Positions 1 through 7,259 of a DNA stretch of 12,440 nt are shown one piece after another. The notes under the pieces were generated by a model. It was given only the letters and a program-made list of their open reading frames with translations, was not told where the DNA came from and made no database searches. The position numbers and the translations under genes were made by a program. This DNA is from JACRIM01 sp964605185 (GTDB lineage: Bacteria; Planctomycetota; Phycisphaerae; UBA1845; UTPLA1). Within the stretch, counting starts at the first letter, position 1. Every line of letters begins with the position of its first letter. The stretch spans positions 1 through 12,440 of the forward strand of contig CAZSBF010000121.1 in NCBI GenBank assembly GCA_964605185.1, written 5' to 3'.

Positions 1-116
1 GCCCCAATCCCAGGCAACGCCAGCAAACGCCAGCAAGTGCCGGCTGTTTTTCAAAGAATCTGCCCAATCTGCGATCCCGACGCACCTCATTGCCTCAATG
101 CACGTCAGTTCACTTT

Positions 117-154
117 GTGCCTCCGTGCCTCTGTGCCTCTGTGCCTCTGTGCCT
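117..154. repeat. Tandem 8-bp repeat, GTGCCTCT type
   Basis: Four full units (GTGCCTCC once, then GTGCCTCT three times) and a partial fifth unit run without interruption. The array ends 8 nt before the parS-like palindrome. It is too short and too regular for a CRISPR array, with no spacers, and it does not sit in a reading frame I would call. Similar GTGCCTC/GTGTCTC runs are, to my recollection, common between genes of planctomycete and verrucomicrobial genomes, but I cannot check this here. Confidence 0.8.
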
Positions 155-161
155 ACAACGA

Positions 162-179
162 ATGTTCCACGTGGAACAT
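162..179. promoter_or_regulatory. parS: Candidate parS (ParB-binding) site
   Basis: ATGTTCCACGTGGAACAT is a perfect 18-bp palindrome. Its inner 16 bp (163-178) fit the conserved chromosomal parS consensus TGTTNCACGTGNAACA with no mismatch. ParB dimers load on such sites, spread over flanking DNA and with ParA and SMC help segregate chromosome origins. Chromosomal parS sites usually cluster near oriC, so the window may lie in the origin-proximal part of the chromosome. No parA, parB, gidB or dnaA is visible here, and I found no second copy in the window. A transcription factor using an extended CACGTG palindrome is the alternative. Confidence 0.75.
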
Positions 180-388
180 GCCTAACTAAAACAAAACAAA
201 TGTGAAGCTGGAGAATCTATGCGGCCTGCAACAAATCAAAAGACAAACTGCCGCAATCCCCCGGCGGCCCCTCAACGGCGACGGGGACAGGCACCTGGTA
301 CATGTATGTACTGGGTATCCGGTTGTGATCCACCTCCACCCGCCGTGCTTCGTGTATGATGAAGCCGCAGTTTTACGGGAGAACCATG

Positions 389-1831
389 ATGGGGGCCGAA
401 CCCAGGAAATCCTATTTCCTCAGTACGTTATTGTTAGCGATCCACCTTTCGGCCACAGGTGCCGCGGGCGAAGATCTGCCCGCGCCGATTGCCGACGTCG
501 CCGTAGCCACTCGGTCATGCGATCCCTGCGACGCGAATTGCGATTCGCTCCGCGATCAATTTGACATTCCCCCCTTTGTGGATGTCCTTGTTCTGGGGGC
601 TTCCGGGTGTGCCGTTTGTACGGCTGATGTTGACGAAAACGGAATCCTCGACGGACGCGATATCCAACCCTTCATCGACTGCCTGCTGACTCCGCAGCCC
701 ATGGGGGCATGTTGCACGGGTGCCGACGCCTGCGCGCTGACGACTCAATCAGGCTGTACAGGAATCTGGTTCGGGGCGGAGAGCACCTGTCAATTGAACT
801 CATGCCGATTTGGCAATCTGACCGCTTACCGCCCGCAACATGGCGCTGGCTATTTCCCGTTCGCGAAGACCGCGGTCTCTGAAGCGGACGAGGAGAACGC
901 GGCATCGGGCCCGGGCATCCGCATCAACTCTCCGGGCGACAGCGATCCCTTCGGTGAGGACGATCTCGTCGAATTGTTAATTGAAAACAACCAGCCCGGC
1001 ATTGCCCTCGCGCTGCGACGAACGAACAGCGCACTTCGCGTGTGGACCACGCGCACCAAATCTCCCGGTACGGAAATACCATTCACCAACGACAGGACCG
1101 ATGCACTGGCCCTGGCCGGCGGCGGAACAGCACTCACGGCCTGGGTGGAGTGGGCCGCAAATGCACACGGTAATGGAGAGCTTCAGCTCGAACCGTTCGA
1201 CGGTGCGTTTCCAATGGACACAATCAGATTCCACACCTTCAGCAGCATCGTCATGGCGCTGGGCGGCGAGGATCAGGTGCCCGTTGTCCCGACGGATGCG
1301 AACCACGGCACGTTTGTTGTTGCGAATGCACTCTATGCCCGGGGTTACGACGTTCACATCCATGATGAGGATGATGTCGCTGCGGATGGTTCCGGCCCGG
1401 TATTCAACGAAGTGCTCAATGCGATCGGCAGCCGACGGGTCGACAAAGTTTCCATCTTTGGATACAGCCACGGCGGAGGGTCCACCCATGACCTCGCCGA
1501 GCGTCTCGACAACGATCGCCCGGGCATCGGGCTGTTCGAAATCGTCGTGACATCCTATGTGGATGCGGTCGAAAACGATTCAGATGTGGATATTTCCCAG
1601 GAGCGCCGCCGTCCTCCAAGCACTGCGTATCACGCCAATCACTACCAAGTAGGCGGCTTCGCCGATTTCTTTCTCGATGGTGGGCCGGTGCCCAACTCCG
1701 ACCCTCCGCCCAGTGGCTTGAATGTGGAAACGACCGCATGGGGCGCGGGCGCAACCCACTTTCTGGTTGATGACTATTCTCAGGTCCGGGGTTTTATCGA
1801 AGTGAATCTCGCCCTGCGGCTGACCCCGTAG
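389..1831 (+). CDS. Secreted modular alpha/beta-hydrolase (lipase-like) with dockerin-like segment
   Basis: Predicted exported hydrolase of 480 aa. I chose ATG 389 because GGGAG (377-381) lies 7 nt upstream and a signal peptide follows directly (basic residues, then SYFLSTLLLAIHLSA, cleavage near AAG-ED); ATG 386 or 356 are alternatives. Residues 44-99 carry two Asp-rich loops of dockerin/EF-hand type (DANCDSLRDQFD and DVDENGILDGRDI), bordered by cysteines. Residues 106-139 are a Cys-rich module starting GACC. Residues 174-269 form a module with G-P-G-I-R-I-N near its start, LRRTNSALRVW in the middle and WVEW near its end. From about 282 the chain resembles an alpha/beta-hydrolase: GYSHGG gives nucleophile Ser360, Asp392 (SYVDAV) is a candidate acid and His457 (GATHF) a candidate base. 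The substrate is unknown; a lipid or ester is a guess from the motif. Fifteen nucleotides separate it from the next gene. Confidence 0.72.
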   Translation: MGAEPRKSYFLSTLLLAIHLSATGAAGEDLPAPIADVAVATRSCDPCDANCDSLRDQFDIPPFVDVLVLGASGCAVCTADVDENGILDGRDIQPFIDCLLTPQPMGACCTGADACALTTQSGCTGIWFGAESTCQLNSCRFGNLTAYRPQHGAGYFPFAKTAVSEADEENAASGPGIRINSPGDSDPFGEDDLVELLIENNQPGIALALRRTNSALRVWTTRTKSPGTEIPFTNDRTDALALAGGGTALTAWVEWAANAHGNGELQLEPFDGAFPMDTIRFHTFSSIVMALGGEDQVPVVPTDANHGTFVVANALYARGYDVHIHDEDDVAADGSGPVFNEVLNAIGSRRVDKVSIFGYSHGGGSTHDLAERLDNDRPGIGLFEIVVTSYVDAVENDSDVDISQERRRPPSTAYHANHYQVGGFADFFLDGGPVPNSDPPPSGLNVETTAWGAGATHFLVDDYSQVRGFIEVNLALRLTP

Positions 1832-1846
1832 GAATTGGAGTCTGTT

Positions 1847-2710
1847 ATGACAACGTCTAGTATCGGTCGGCACACCACAAGTAAACTGCAACGAATCGAA
1901 CTCGCCTTCGTGGTGTCGGTAATCGCGGTCGCCTCCGTGAATGCCGCTGAAAACCCAGTCGTTGAAATCACGCCGGACAACTCGTGTCAGACAAGCCTTG
2001 AGAATCTAATCAACGCGCCTGACAGGCCGAGTTTCAACCGCCAGGTGGATCAACTCATCGAACGTCAGGGTGACGATGGCCGGTCGCTCATTCCTCAACT
2101 CGTGTGGTATGTAGCCCGGCATCAGCAGGAAACACGAACCAAGGCCTTTGTTGGAAGGGTGCTTGCGAGAATCGCCACACCGAAGAGTGTCATTGTTGAG
2201 ACCTTGGTGCCGCATTTGTCCAATAAGGACGCCGCCATTCGCGGAGTCGTGAAAGAACTGCTCGCGGGATATGAGGATCGCTCCGCCACCCGGCCGCCGG
2301 ACTATTCCGCCTATCGAGCCCTGATCGAGGCGGACGTGCAGGCGGGGCGTGAACCCCGGACGTCACTCGTGCAATTCATGTACGCATCGGATCCGGGCAC
2401 GGCGTTGCAAACGATGGTGCGCGCCACTCAACTTCGCGCACCGGAGGAAATCAAGCCGATCCTCTGGTCAGAGCACGTCGTCTCGGAACTCTTCTGGAAA
2501 CGGCGCTATGGGTTTGTGGAGCGGAGCGCGGTTGACGCGGCCGTGGTGCGCGAGATTGAAACACTCTCACGCCACGCGCGATGGTGGGTCAGACTCTACG
2601 CCGCCGAGATCGTGAAGGCGCATCCTGAACTCGGCGAGGCGGACGTGGTGAAACGACTCAAGGACGACGCCGACCAACGAGTACGCTTTGTGTTCGAGCG
2701 GAACGGTTAG
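1847..2710 (+). CDS. Secreted HEAT-repeat-like protein, function unknown
   Basis: Predicted exported protein of 287 aa. ATG 1847 is preferred over an in-frame TTG at 1835 because GGAG (1837-1840) sits 6 nt upstream of it. A signal peptide is visible: a basic n-region (about residues 8-18), hydrophobic LAFVVSVIAVASV, and likely cleavage after VNA. The mature chain is mostly helical, with paired-helix stretches resembling HEAT/armadillo repeats: LVWYVARHQQ...VLARIATP, VIVETLVPHLSNKDAAIRGVVKELL, and near the C-terminus RHARWWVRLYAAEIVKAHPEL followed by VVKRLKDDADQRVRFV. Such repeats usually form binding surfaces; I see no catalytic motif. It follows the hydrolase gene by 15 nt and is probably co-transcribed, so the two may act together outside the cytoplasm. 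The HEAT assignment is from the pattern only. Confidence 0.72.
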   Translation: MTTSSIGRHTTSKLQRIELAFVVSVIAVASVNAAENPVVEITPDNSCQTSLENLINAPDRPSFNRQVDQLIERQGDDGRSLIPQLVWYVARHQQETRTKAFVGRVLARIATPKSVIVETLVPHLSNKDAAIRGVVKELLAGYEDRSATRPPDYSAYRALIEADVQAGREPRTSLVQFMYASDPGTALQTMVRATQLRAPEEIKPILWSEHVVSELFWKRRYGFVERSAVDAAVVREIETLSRHARWWVRLYAAEIVKAHPELGEADVVKRLKDDADQRVRFVFERNG

Positions 2711-3015
2711 CGCCGGCTGAGGTCGACGTGCTCGACGCCCACCACGCAGAGGTCGTCGTGGACGTTGCGCGAGTGTCGGACAATGCTCGGCCGCCACGGC
2801 TTGCGGGCAAGGTCGCCTTCCTCGCGGGTCTCAATCACCGCATCGCGCTGCGGAGCCGTCTCCCCGCGCCAGGCAAAGGCCGTACCGCCACGCGATGAGT
2901 CGAGCAGCCAGCCGGTCTGCTGCACGTCGGTGCCGGGGAATCGCCACATCAAGTATCCGATGCGGCGCATGCGCGGGTGCTGTCGATCGTTGCCGGAGAG
3001 AAGTCGAACGCTCAT
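2707..3015 (-). CDS. Small PilZ-like domain protein
   Basis: A 102-aa protein starting at ATG 3015 (minus strand), with CGGAG about 8 nt upstream. It has the length of a single PilZ domain. Arginines near the N-terminus (RMRRIGYLMWR) precede LDSSRGGTAF, which contains the PilZ signature D-x-S-x-x-G; a strand-rich tail (DDLCVVGVEHV) follows. PilZ domains bind cyclic di-GMP through those arginines and the DxSxxG loop. The canonical RxxxR spacing is not exact here (R-R at 17-18, then R at 25), so ligand binding is uncertain. It lies 126 nt downstream of the M14 peptidase gene on the same strand, and its TAA overlaps the TAG of the convergent HEAT-like gene by 4 nt. It could equally be a PilZ-fold protein that has lost nucleotide binding. 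Confidence 0.6.
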   Translation of the reverse strand: MSVRLLSGNDRQHPRMRRIGYLMWRFPGTDVQQTGWLLDSSRGGTAFAWRGETAPQRDAVIETREEGDLARKPWRPSIVRHSRNVHDDLCVVGVEHVDLSRR

Positions 3016-3141
3016 GACGCGTGCTCCGAAAGGGTGGGGACGATTGATGGAGTCCGCCTCCCTATCGGATCGTGGGATTCAGGGCGTGACGTTTGCGCAA
3101 CACCGCCGCGGGATGGGCCTGATATCGGAACGTCGGCCAAG

Positions 3142-4938
3142 TCAGCGGTCGAAGTTCCCAGGTCCTGCGCTCTTGGGAATATCGCGGGTGCGTTCAATCC
3201 GGCCAATAGGGTAGATGTCCTTGCGTTTGTCCCAGTAAGGCGAGCGTTGATAGATGAAGTCGAGCCGGGCCCGTGCGTTCGTTGCCTTATCCGGGTTCGC
3301 GGCGAGCCAGGCGTCGAACTCCTTCTTGAGGTTCGCGTCCTCGGCCAGCATCCGATCCGCAATCGGTGCCATGGCGTAGTCTTCGTAGTATTCCTTTTGT
3401 TCGAAGATGGTGTCGAAAAAGCCCCAACGCACCAGCGAGTCCGGCGCATCCGGCTCAAGCAGGTGCACTGCGACCACCGCCTTTGGAGTATTGAGGCGAA
3501 CGATAGTCGAGCCCTTTGGAAACGTGCGGACCTCTCGGATCGGCTCCGTCTTGAAGGAGACCTCATGTCGTCCTTCGAATGGTCGCTCTTTCCAGCGTAC
3601 GTCGCTAAATCGATAGGTGCCCACTTCGAGGGTTGTGTCTTCGCCAAGATACTCCATGGGTATGTGATGCTTCCAAAGGCGTTGAATGACTTCTCCCCAC
3701 TGCATCGGCACGATGTACGCGGCCGGCGGTTTGACGTCGCGCGTTACAGTGAACTTGGAAAAGAACTTCGTCGGAACATCGATCGGCTTCGACCGATGCC
3801 ACACAGGGTACTCCGCGCCGGAGGCCTCGCTTCGTTTGGTGCTTACTTGATAAGCCTTGAACACCATCGGCGTGCCTTCGTCGTCGGCGGGCTGCGACGT
3901 GGCCAGCACGACGCGGGCCTTCTCATCTTTGTAGAGATTGGCGGCATAATCGTCGCCCTTCTTGACCGCGGAGATAAGCGCCTGCGGGTCGGCGGCCACC
4001 AGCTCTAACGTCCGCCTGATCAGGTCATAGGTCGCCTTCACGCGCACCTCGTAGGGCTTGAGCATGTGAGTTTCAACGAGGATCGACGGCCGGTTCATGA
4101 TCGCCCCGTAGCCGGTCGAGAAGCGCGGAGCGAAGCCGAGGTTGGCATCGATGCCCTTGGCCGGGTCCATGCGATCGCGCATCTCGAAGAAGATCGCGGG
4201 TGTGTGGCCATCCTCGGCCAACGTCTTGAGCAGATGCGGGTGCAGTCGGTTGTTCACGTAGTCGGCCACCGAGGGCGCGTTCTCCGGACCGATGGCGGCG
4301 GCGAAGGTGACGTCGTATTGAAAGTCCGCGCCGTCGGTAGTGTGGGTGTCAAACCAAAGATGCGGCTTCCATTCGTGAAACGTGCGAAGCAGCGAACGCA
4401 TCTCCGCGGTGTCGGCCTTCATGTAGTCGCGATTGAGGTTGAGGTTGTTCGCCGTGCATCGCCAACCCATCTCCTCGGGTCCGTTCTGGTTGATTCGATT
4501 GTACGTGCTGGTTCGCTCGTGGCCGTCGATATTGAAGACGGGGAGTATCAGCAGAGTCGCGTGATCAAGTAATGACTCGTATTTCTTGGTTATGCAAATC
4601 TCGCGCGCCAACGCCATGCACGCGTCTTTGCCTTCGATCTCGCCGGAGTGTACGCCGTTGACCACAAGCAACGTTGCCTTGCCTACGGAGGAAGCTGTGA
4701 ATGGCTTGAACGCGTCATCTTTGGAGAGGATGACCAACTGCATTTCACGGCGCTCGGGAGTGAATCCCCTGCGCTCGACTTTGACCCACGGCGATGCGGC
4801 CTGCAATTTCTGGTAGTACGCGATGGTCTCGGCGTAGGAACTGGTCTTTCGATAGTTGGTCGCTTCCGCGACGGTCTTCCAGTTGTCAGCTGGTTGACCG
4901 ATCACCAGGACCGTCCACGCAACACAGAGCAGTGACAT
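3142..4938 (-). CDS. M14-family zinc carboxypeptidase, exported
   Basis: A 598-aa metallocarboxypeptidase-like enzyme that would remove C-terminal residues from peptides using one zinc ion. ATG 4938 has AAAGGA 6 nt upstream; the frame stays open to 5517, but that part overlaps fpg in another frame and is not coding. Residues 1-15 (SLLCVAWTVLVIG) look like a short signal peptide without a strong basic n-region. M14 residues are present in order: zinc ligands His97 and Glu100 (NGVHSGEIEGKD), substrate-binding Asn169-Arg170 (NLNRDY), zinc ligand His199 (FDTHTTDG) and catalytic Glu289 (ILVETH). The catalytic domain occupies about 30-315. The remaining 280 residues are a C-terminal extension of unknown function, longer than in classical carboxypeptidases. 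It lies 25 nt downstream of fpg, so it is probably in the same operon. Confidence 0.87.
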   Translation of the reverse strand: MSLLCVAWTVLVIGQPADNWKTVAEATNYRKTSSYAETIAYYQKLQAASPWVKVERRGFTPERREMQLVILSKDDAFKPFTASSVGKATLLVVNGVHSGEIEGKDACMALAREICITKKYESLLDHATLLILPVFNIDGHERTSTYNRINQNGPEEMGWRCTANNLNLNRDYMKADTAEMRSLLRTFHEWKPHLWFDTHTTDGADFQYDVTFAAAIGPENAPSVADYVNNRLHPHLLKTLAEDGHTPAIFFEMRDRMDPAKGIDANLGFAPRFSTGYGAIMNRPSILVETHMLKPYEVRVKATYDLIRRTLELVAADPQALISAVKKGDDYAANLYKDEKARVVLATSQPADDEGTPMVFKAYQVSTKRSEASGAEYPVWHRSKPIDVPTKFFSKFTVTRDVKPPAAYIVPMQWGEVIQRLWKHHIPMEYLGEDTTLEVGTYRFSDVRWKERPFEGRHEVSFKTEPIREVRTFPKGSTIVRLNTPKAVVAVHLLEPDAPDSLVRWGFFDTIFEQKEYYEDYAMAPIADRMLAEDANLKKEFDAWLAANPDKATNARARLDFIYQRSPYWDKRKDIYPIGRIERTRDIPKSAGPGNFDR

Positions 4939-4963
4939 AGGAGTTCCTTTGTTCGCGGGTAGT

Positions 4964-5782
4964 CTAAAGGCGTTGGCACTTCGGGCAGAAATGGGTCGAC
5001 CGGCCGGCGGCGACGATTCGCTCGATGACCTTGCCGCACCGTCGGCACGGCTCGCCCTCGCGGTCATACACGCGGAAGAGCCTCTGGAAGCGGCCTTCGC
5101 TGCCGTCGGCGGTGCGATAGTCCATGAGGGTTGAGCCGCCGGAGTTGAGCGAGGCGTTGAGCGTCTTGCGAATGCTGCAAGCGAGGTTGCGAATCTGCGA
5201 CTCGGAGAGGGTCGTCGCGGGCGTGAGCGGGTGAATGCGCGAGGAGTACAGCGCCTCGTCGCAGTAGATGTTGCCGAGGCCGCTGATGGCGTATTGGTCG
5301 AGCAGCAGGGCCTTGATCTGTCGTTTGCGGCGGGCGAGTTCGCGAAGCGTCGGCACACGGATGGTGAGGGCGTCGGGGCCGAGGGGTTTGATGCCGCTGC
5401 GTGCCGAGTCCGCCGCTGTTGGGAAGAACCAGACGCCGCCGAAGCGGCGAGGGTCGCGGAAGCGGATTTCGTCGGCGCTGTCTTTGAGGCCGATGCGAAA
5501 ATGCGTGTGCTTGGCAAGCGGGGCGTCGGCTGATTCGAGGGTGAGGCGGCCGCTCATGCCGAGGTGAATGACGAGGAGCGCGCCGGTGTCGATGTTGAAG
5601 AGGATGCGCTTGCCCTCGCGGCCGAGGGATAGGATGCGACGGCCGGGGAGTGATGTGCGAAGGGTCGAACGGCCGGCGTGGATGATGTCGGCGCGATGAA
5701 TCGTAATTGCCTCAATGGTCGCGCCGTTAGCGATCGGTCGCAGGCCGCGAATGATGGTCTCGACTTCGGGGAGTTCGGGCAT
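4964..5782 (-). CDS. mutM: Formamidopyrimidine-DNA glycosylase (Fpg/MutM)
   Basis: A bifunctional DNA glycosylase/AP lyase of 272 aa, the usual family length. It excises 8-oxoguanine and formamidopyrimidines in base-excision repair. The protein opens with MPELPEVETI, so the Pro2 nucleophile and Glu3 are in place after Met removal. Lys58 (REGKRI) matches the conserved catalytic-site lysine. DPRRFGG (110-116) is the lesion-probing loop, LLLDQYAISGLGNIYCDEAL holds the helix-two-turn-helix with Asn171, and the C-terminal zinc finger uses Cys246, Cys249, Cys266 and Cys269 with Arg261 at its beta-hairpin. No key residue is missing, so it should be active. The ribosome site is weak (AGGT). It sits 22 nt after the M28 peptidase gene and 25 nt before the M14 gene, an odd place for a cytoplasmic repair enzyme. 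Confidence 0.96.
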   Translation of the reverse strand: MPELPEVETIIRGLRPIANGATIEAITIHRADIIHAGRSTLRTSLPGRRILSLGREGKRILFNIDTGALLVIHLGMSGRLTLESADAPLAKHTHFRIGLKDSADEIRFRDPRRFGGVWFFPTAADSARSGIKPLGPDALTIRVPTLRELARRKRQIKALLLDQYAISGLGNIYCDEALYSSRIHPLTPATTLSESQIRNLACSIRKTLNASLNSGGSTLMDYRTADGSEGRFQRLFRVYDREGEPCRRCGKVIERIVAAGRSTHFCPKCQRL

Positions 5783-5804
5783 GGCGGTGGGACCTGGTGG
5801 ATGG

Positions 5805-7199
5805 TTATGGCGCGCCCAGTCGCTCGGGCATGTCGGCGAGGACGTAGGTCATCACAGCCATGCTGGCGACGCAGCGCGAGAGTTCGTCGGGGTTCACCTT
5901 GTCGAGCGTGTCGGCGGGGGTGTGGTGGTAGTCGAAGTACTTCTCGCCTTCGGTGGAGAAGCCCATGAGCATGGCGCCCATATCCCTCATCGGGCTGACA
6001 TCGGCGCCGGAGTGGCCGCGGGAGATCTTGAAGGTGCCGAGCCGGGAGACGAGTCGAGCAATGTCCTTGATCTGTCGATGGGCGACTTCCTCGCGTGACT
6101 TGTCCTTGCATTCGACGGAGAAGGCATCCGGTGCAAAGCCGCCGGAGTCGCTTTCGATGGCGGCAACGAGGTTCGGAATCTCGGCGGCGTGGTCCTTGGC
6201 GTACTGCTTGCCGCCGGCGAGGCCATTCTCTTCGTTCGTCCATAGCACGACGCGGATCGTGCGGCGGGGTTGCAGACCGAGCTTTCTTATGACGTTCAGC
6301 GCTTCCATGCACATGACAATGCCGGCGCCATCATCGTGTGCGCCATGGCCGACGTCCCATGAGTCGATGTGGCCACCCATGACGACGACCTCATGCGGAA
6401 ATTCACGGCCGCGAATCTCGGCGACGACGTTGCCGCTCGGGGCGTCGGGCTCCGTGCGGGCTTCCATGGTCAGGCGGACGACAACCTGCGTTCCGCTCTT
6501 TGCGAGGCGGGCAATCATGTCGGCGTCCTCGGTGGTGATGGCGGCTGCAGGGATCTTCGTCACACTCTCGTCGTAGCGCATAGCACCGGTGTGTGGCGTG
6601 CGAAGGCTGTGGGCGGTGACGGAGCGAATCAGGCAGGCGGCCGCGCCTTTTTGCGATGCGAGGATGGCGCCCTTGCCGCGGAAGCGCACGGTCTCGCCAT
6701 AGTGCGAGCCGGTCTTCTTGTCGTACGGCGGCATCGGATTGTTGAAGAGGACGATCTTGCCGTGGGCGCCGTTACCCAGGGCGTCGAGTTCTTTTTCATC
6801 CCGGACGACGACGACGGGCGCGGTGATGCCGTCGGGCGGAGTGCCGATGGAGCCGCCAAGGCCGAGCATGACCAGGGGTGTCGTGCGCGGTTCGATCATC
6901 ACGGCGGATTCACTTCCGCGCACCCAGTGCGGCACCATGACGGGTTCTGCGCGGACATTCTCGTGGCCATCGGCGTTCATGCTGGCGACGGCCCAGTCGA
7001 CGGCGCGCTCGAGTTCGCGTGAGCCGCTGAGCCGGTGGCCGATGCCGTCGCAGAGTTCGTGCATCTTCTTCCACGAGTCGTTGGAGGCGAGCGTGGCGTC
7101 GATGATGCGGTCGGCGGATGCGCGGTAGCGATCCTGAATGGAGCAGCCAGCGACAAGTGTGAGACAGACTGCCAGAACAAGGCGCGTGCGGAGGGTCAT
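5805..7199 (-). CDS. M28-family metallopeptidase lipoprotein (carboxypeptidase Q-like)
   Basis: A 464-aa zinc exopeptidase, predicted to be anchored outside the cytoplasmic membrane. ATG 7199 is preferred over the longer frame to 7343 because it begins a lipoprotein signal peptide: MTLRTR, hydrophobic LVLAVCLTL, lipobox LVAGC with lipidated Cys19; CGGGGA lies about 7 nt upstream. A PA-like insert fits about residues 110-245. The M28 co-catalytic site is complete: His277 (GGHIDSWD), bridging Asp289 (HDDGAG), catalytic Glu323 and ligand Glu324 (NEEN), Asp351 (ESDSGG) and His426 (YHHTPADT). The wording of these motifs resembles plasma glutamate carboxypeptidase (carboxypeptidase Q), which cleaves dipeptides. 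It is the first gene of the minus-strand operon that also encodes Fpg and the M14 enzyme. Confidence 0.9.
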   Translation of the reverse strand: MTLRTRLVLAVCLTLVAGCSIQDRYRASADRIIDATLASNDSWKKMHELCDGIGHRLSGSRELERAVDWAVASMNADGHENVRAEPVMVPHWVRGSESAVMIEPRTTPLVMLGLGGSIGTPPDGITAPVVVVRDEKELDALGNGAHGKIVLFNNPMPPYDKKTGSHYGETVRFRGKGAILASQKGAAACLIRSVTAHSLRTPHTGAMRYDESVTKIPAAAITTEDADMIARLAKSGTQVVVRLTMEARTEPDAPSGNVVAEIRGREFPHEVVVMGGHIDSWDVGHGAHDDGAGIVMCMEALNVIRKLGLQPRRTIRVVLWTNEENGLAGGKQYAKDHAAEIPNLVAAIESDSGGFAPDAFSVECKDKSREEVAHRQIKDIARLVSRLGTFKISRGHSGADVSPMRDMGAMLMGFSTEGEKYFDYHHTPADTLDKVNPDELSRCVASMAVMTYVLADMPERLGAP

Positions 7200-7231
7200 G
7201 GGTATCCCCGGGGTGTTTGCGAAAGGGTGAA

Positions 7232-7259
7232 ATGATAGGGGATTCGGCATCGCCTGCAA
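7232..7259 (-). promoter_or_regulatory. Possible promoter for the M28-fpg-M14 operon
   Basis: On the minus strand, TATCAT (7237-7232; 5 of 6 matches to the -10 box) follows TTGCAG (7259-7254; a weak -35) with a 16-bp spacer. Transcription would start about 26 nt before the ATG at 7199. This is a sigma70-style guess for a phylum whose promoters are poorly defined. Confidence 0.3.

Larger units (their letters stand above)
1..388. other. Non-coding 5' region with repeats and a parS-like site
   Basis: No credible gene lies here. It begins with two adjacent copies of the 10-mer AACGCCAGCA (16-25 and 26-35), followed by the 8-bp tandem repeat and the parS-like palindrome listed separately. After the palindrome comes an A/C-rich run (about 185-202) and a short inverted repeat at 298-311 (GTACAT-GT-ATGTAC). 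A TATGAT hexamer at 355-360 could be a -10 box for the gene starting at 389, but I see no matching -35. A GTG-started frame from 202 runs out of frame into the hydrolase gene, is rich in Arg and shows no recognisable domain, so I do not call it. Confidence 0.7.

Noticed and set aside
31..51. CAGC...GCTG hairpin followed by TTTTT, as a terminator for a gene left of the window
   Set aside because: The stem is only 4 bp with no G-C extension, too weak to call.
117..154. Short CRISPR-like array
   Set aside because: Units are 8 bp, directly abutting, with no spacers and no cas genes nearby.
202..564. GTG-started 120-residue frame in the 5' region
   Set aside because: No ribosome site, Arg-rich low-quality protein, and its 3' half overlaps the hydrolase gene out of frame.
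2977..4008. 343-residue plus-strand open frame opposite the PilZ-like and M14 genes
   Set aside because: It lies antisense to well-supported genes, is rich in Arg and Gly with no domain, and is expected where GC-rich third positions keep the opposite strand open. The same applies to the antisense frames at 8681-9637, 10076-11134 and 7539-8258.
4939..5517. 193-residue upstream extension of the M14 peptidase frame
   Set aside because: It overlaps fpg in another frame and is Ala/Ser/Arg-rich without structure. The start at 4938 has a good ribosome site and begins the signal-like sequence.
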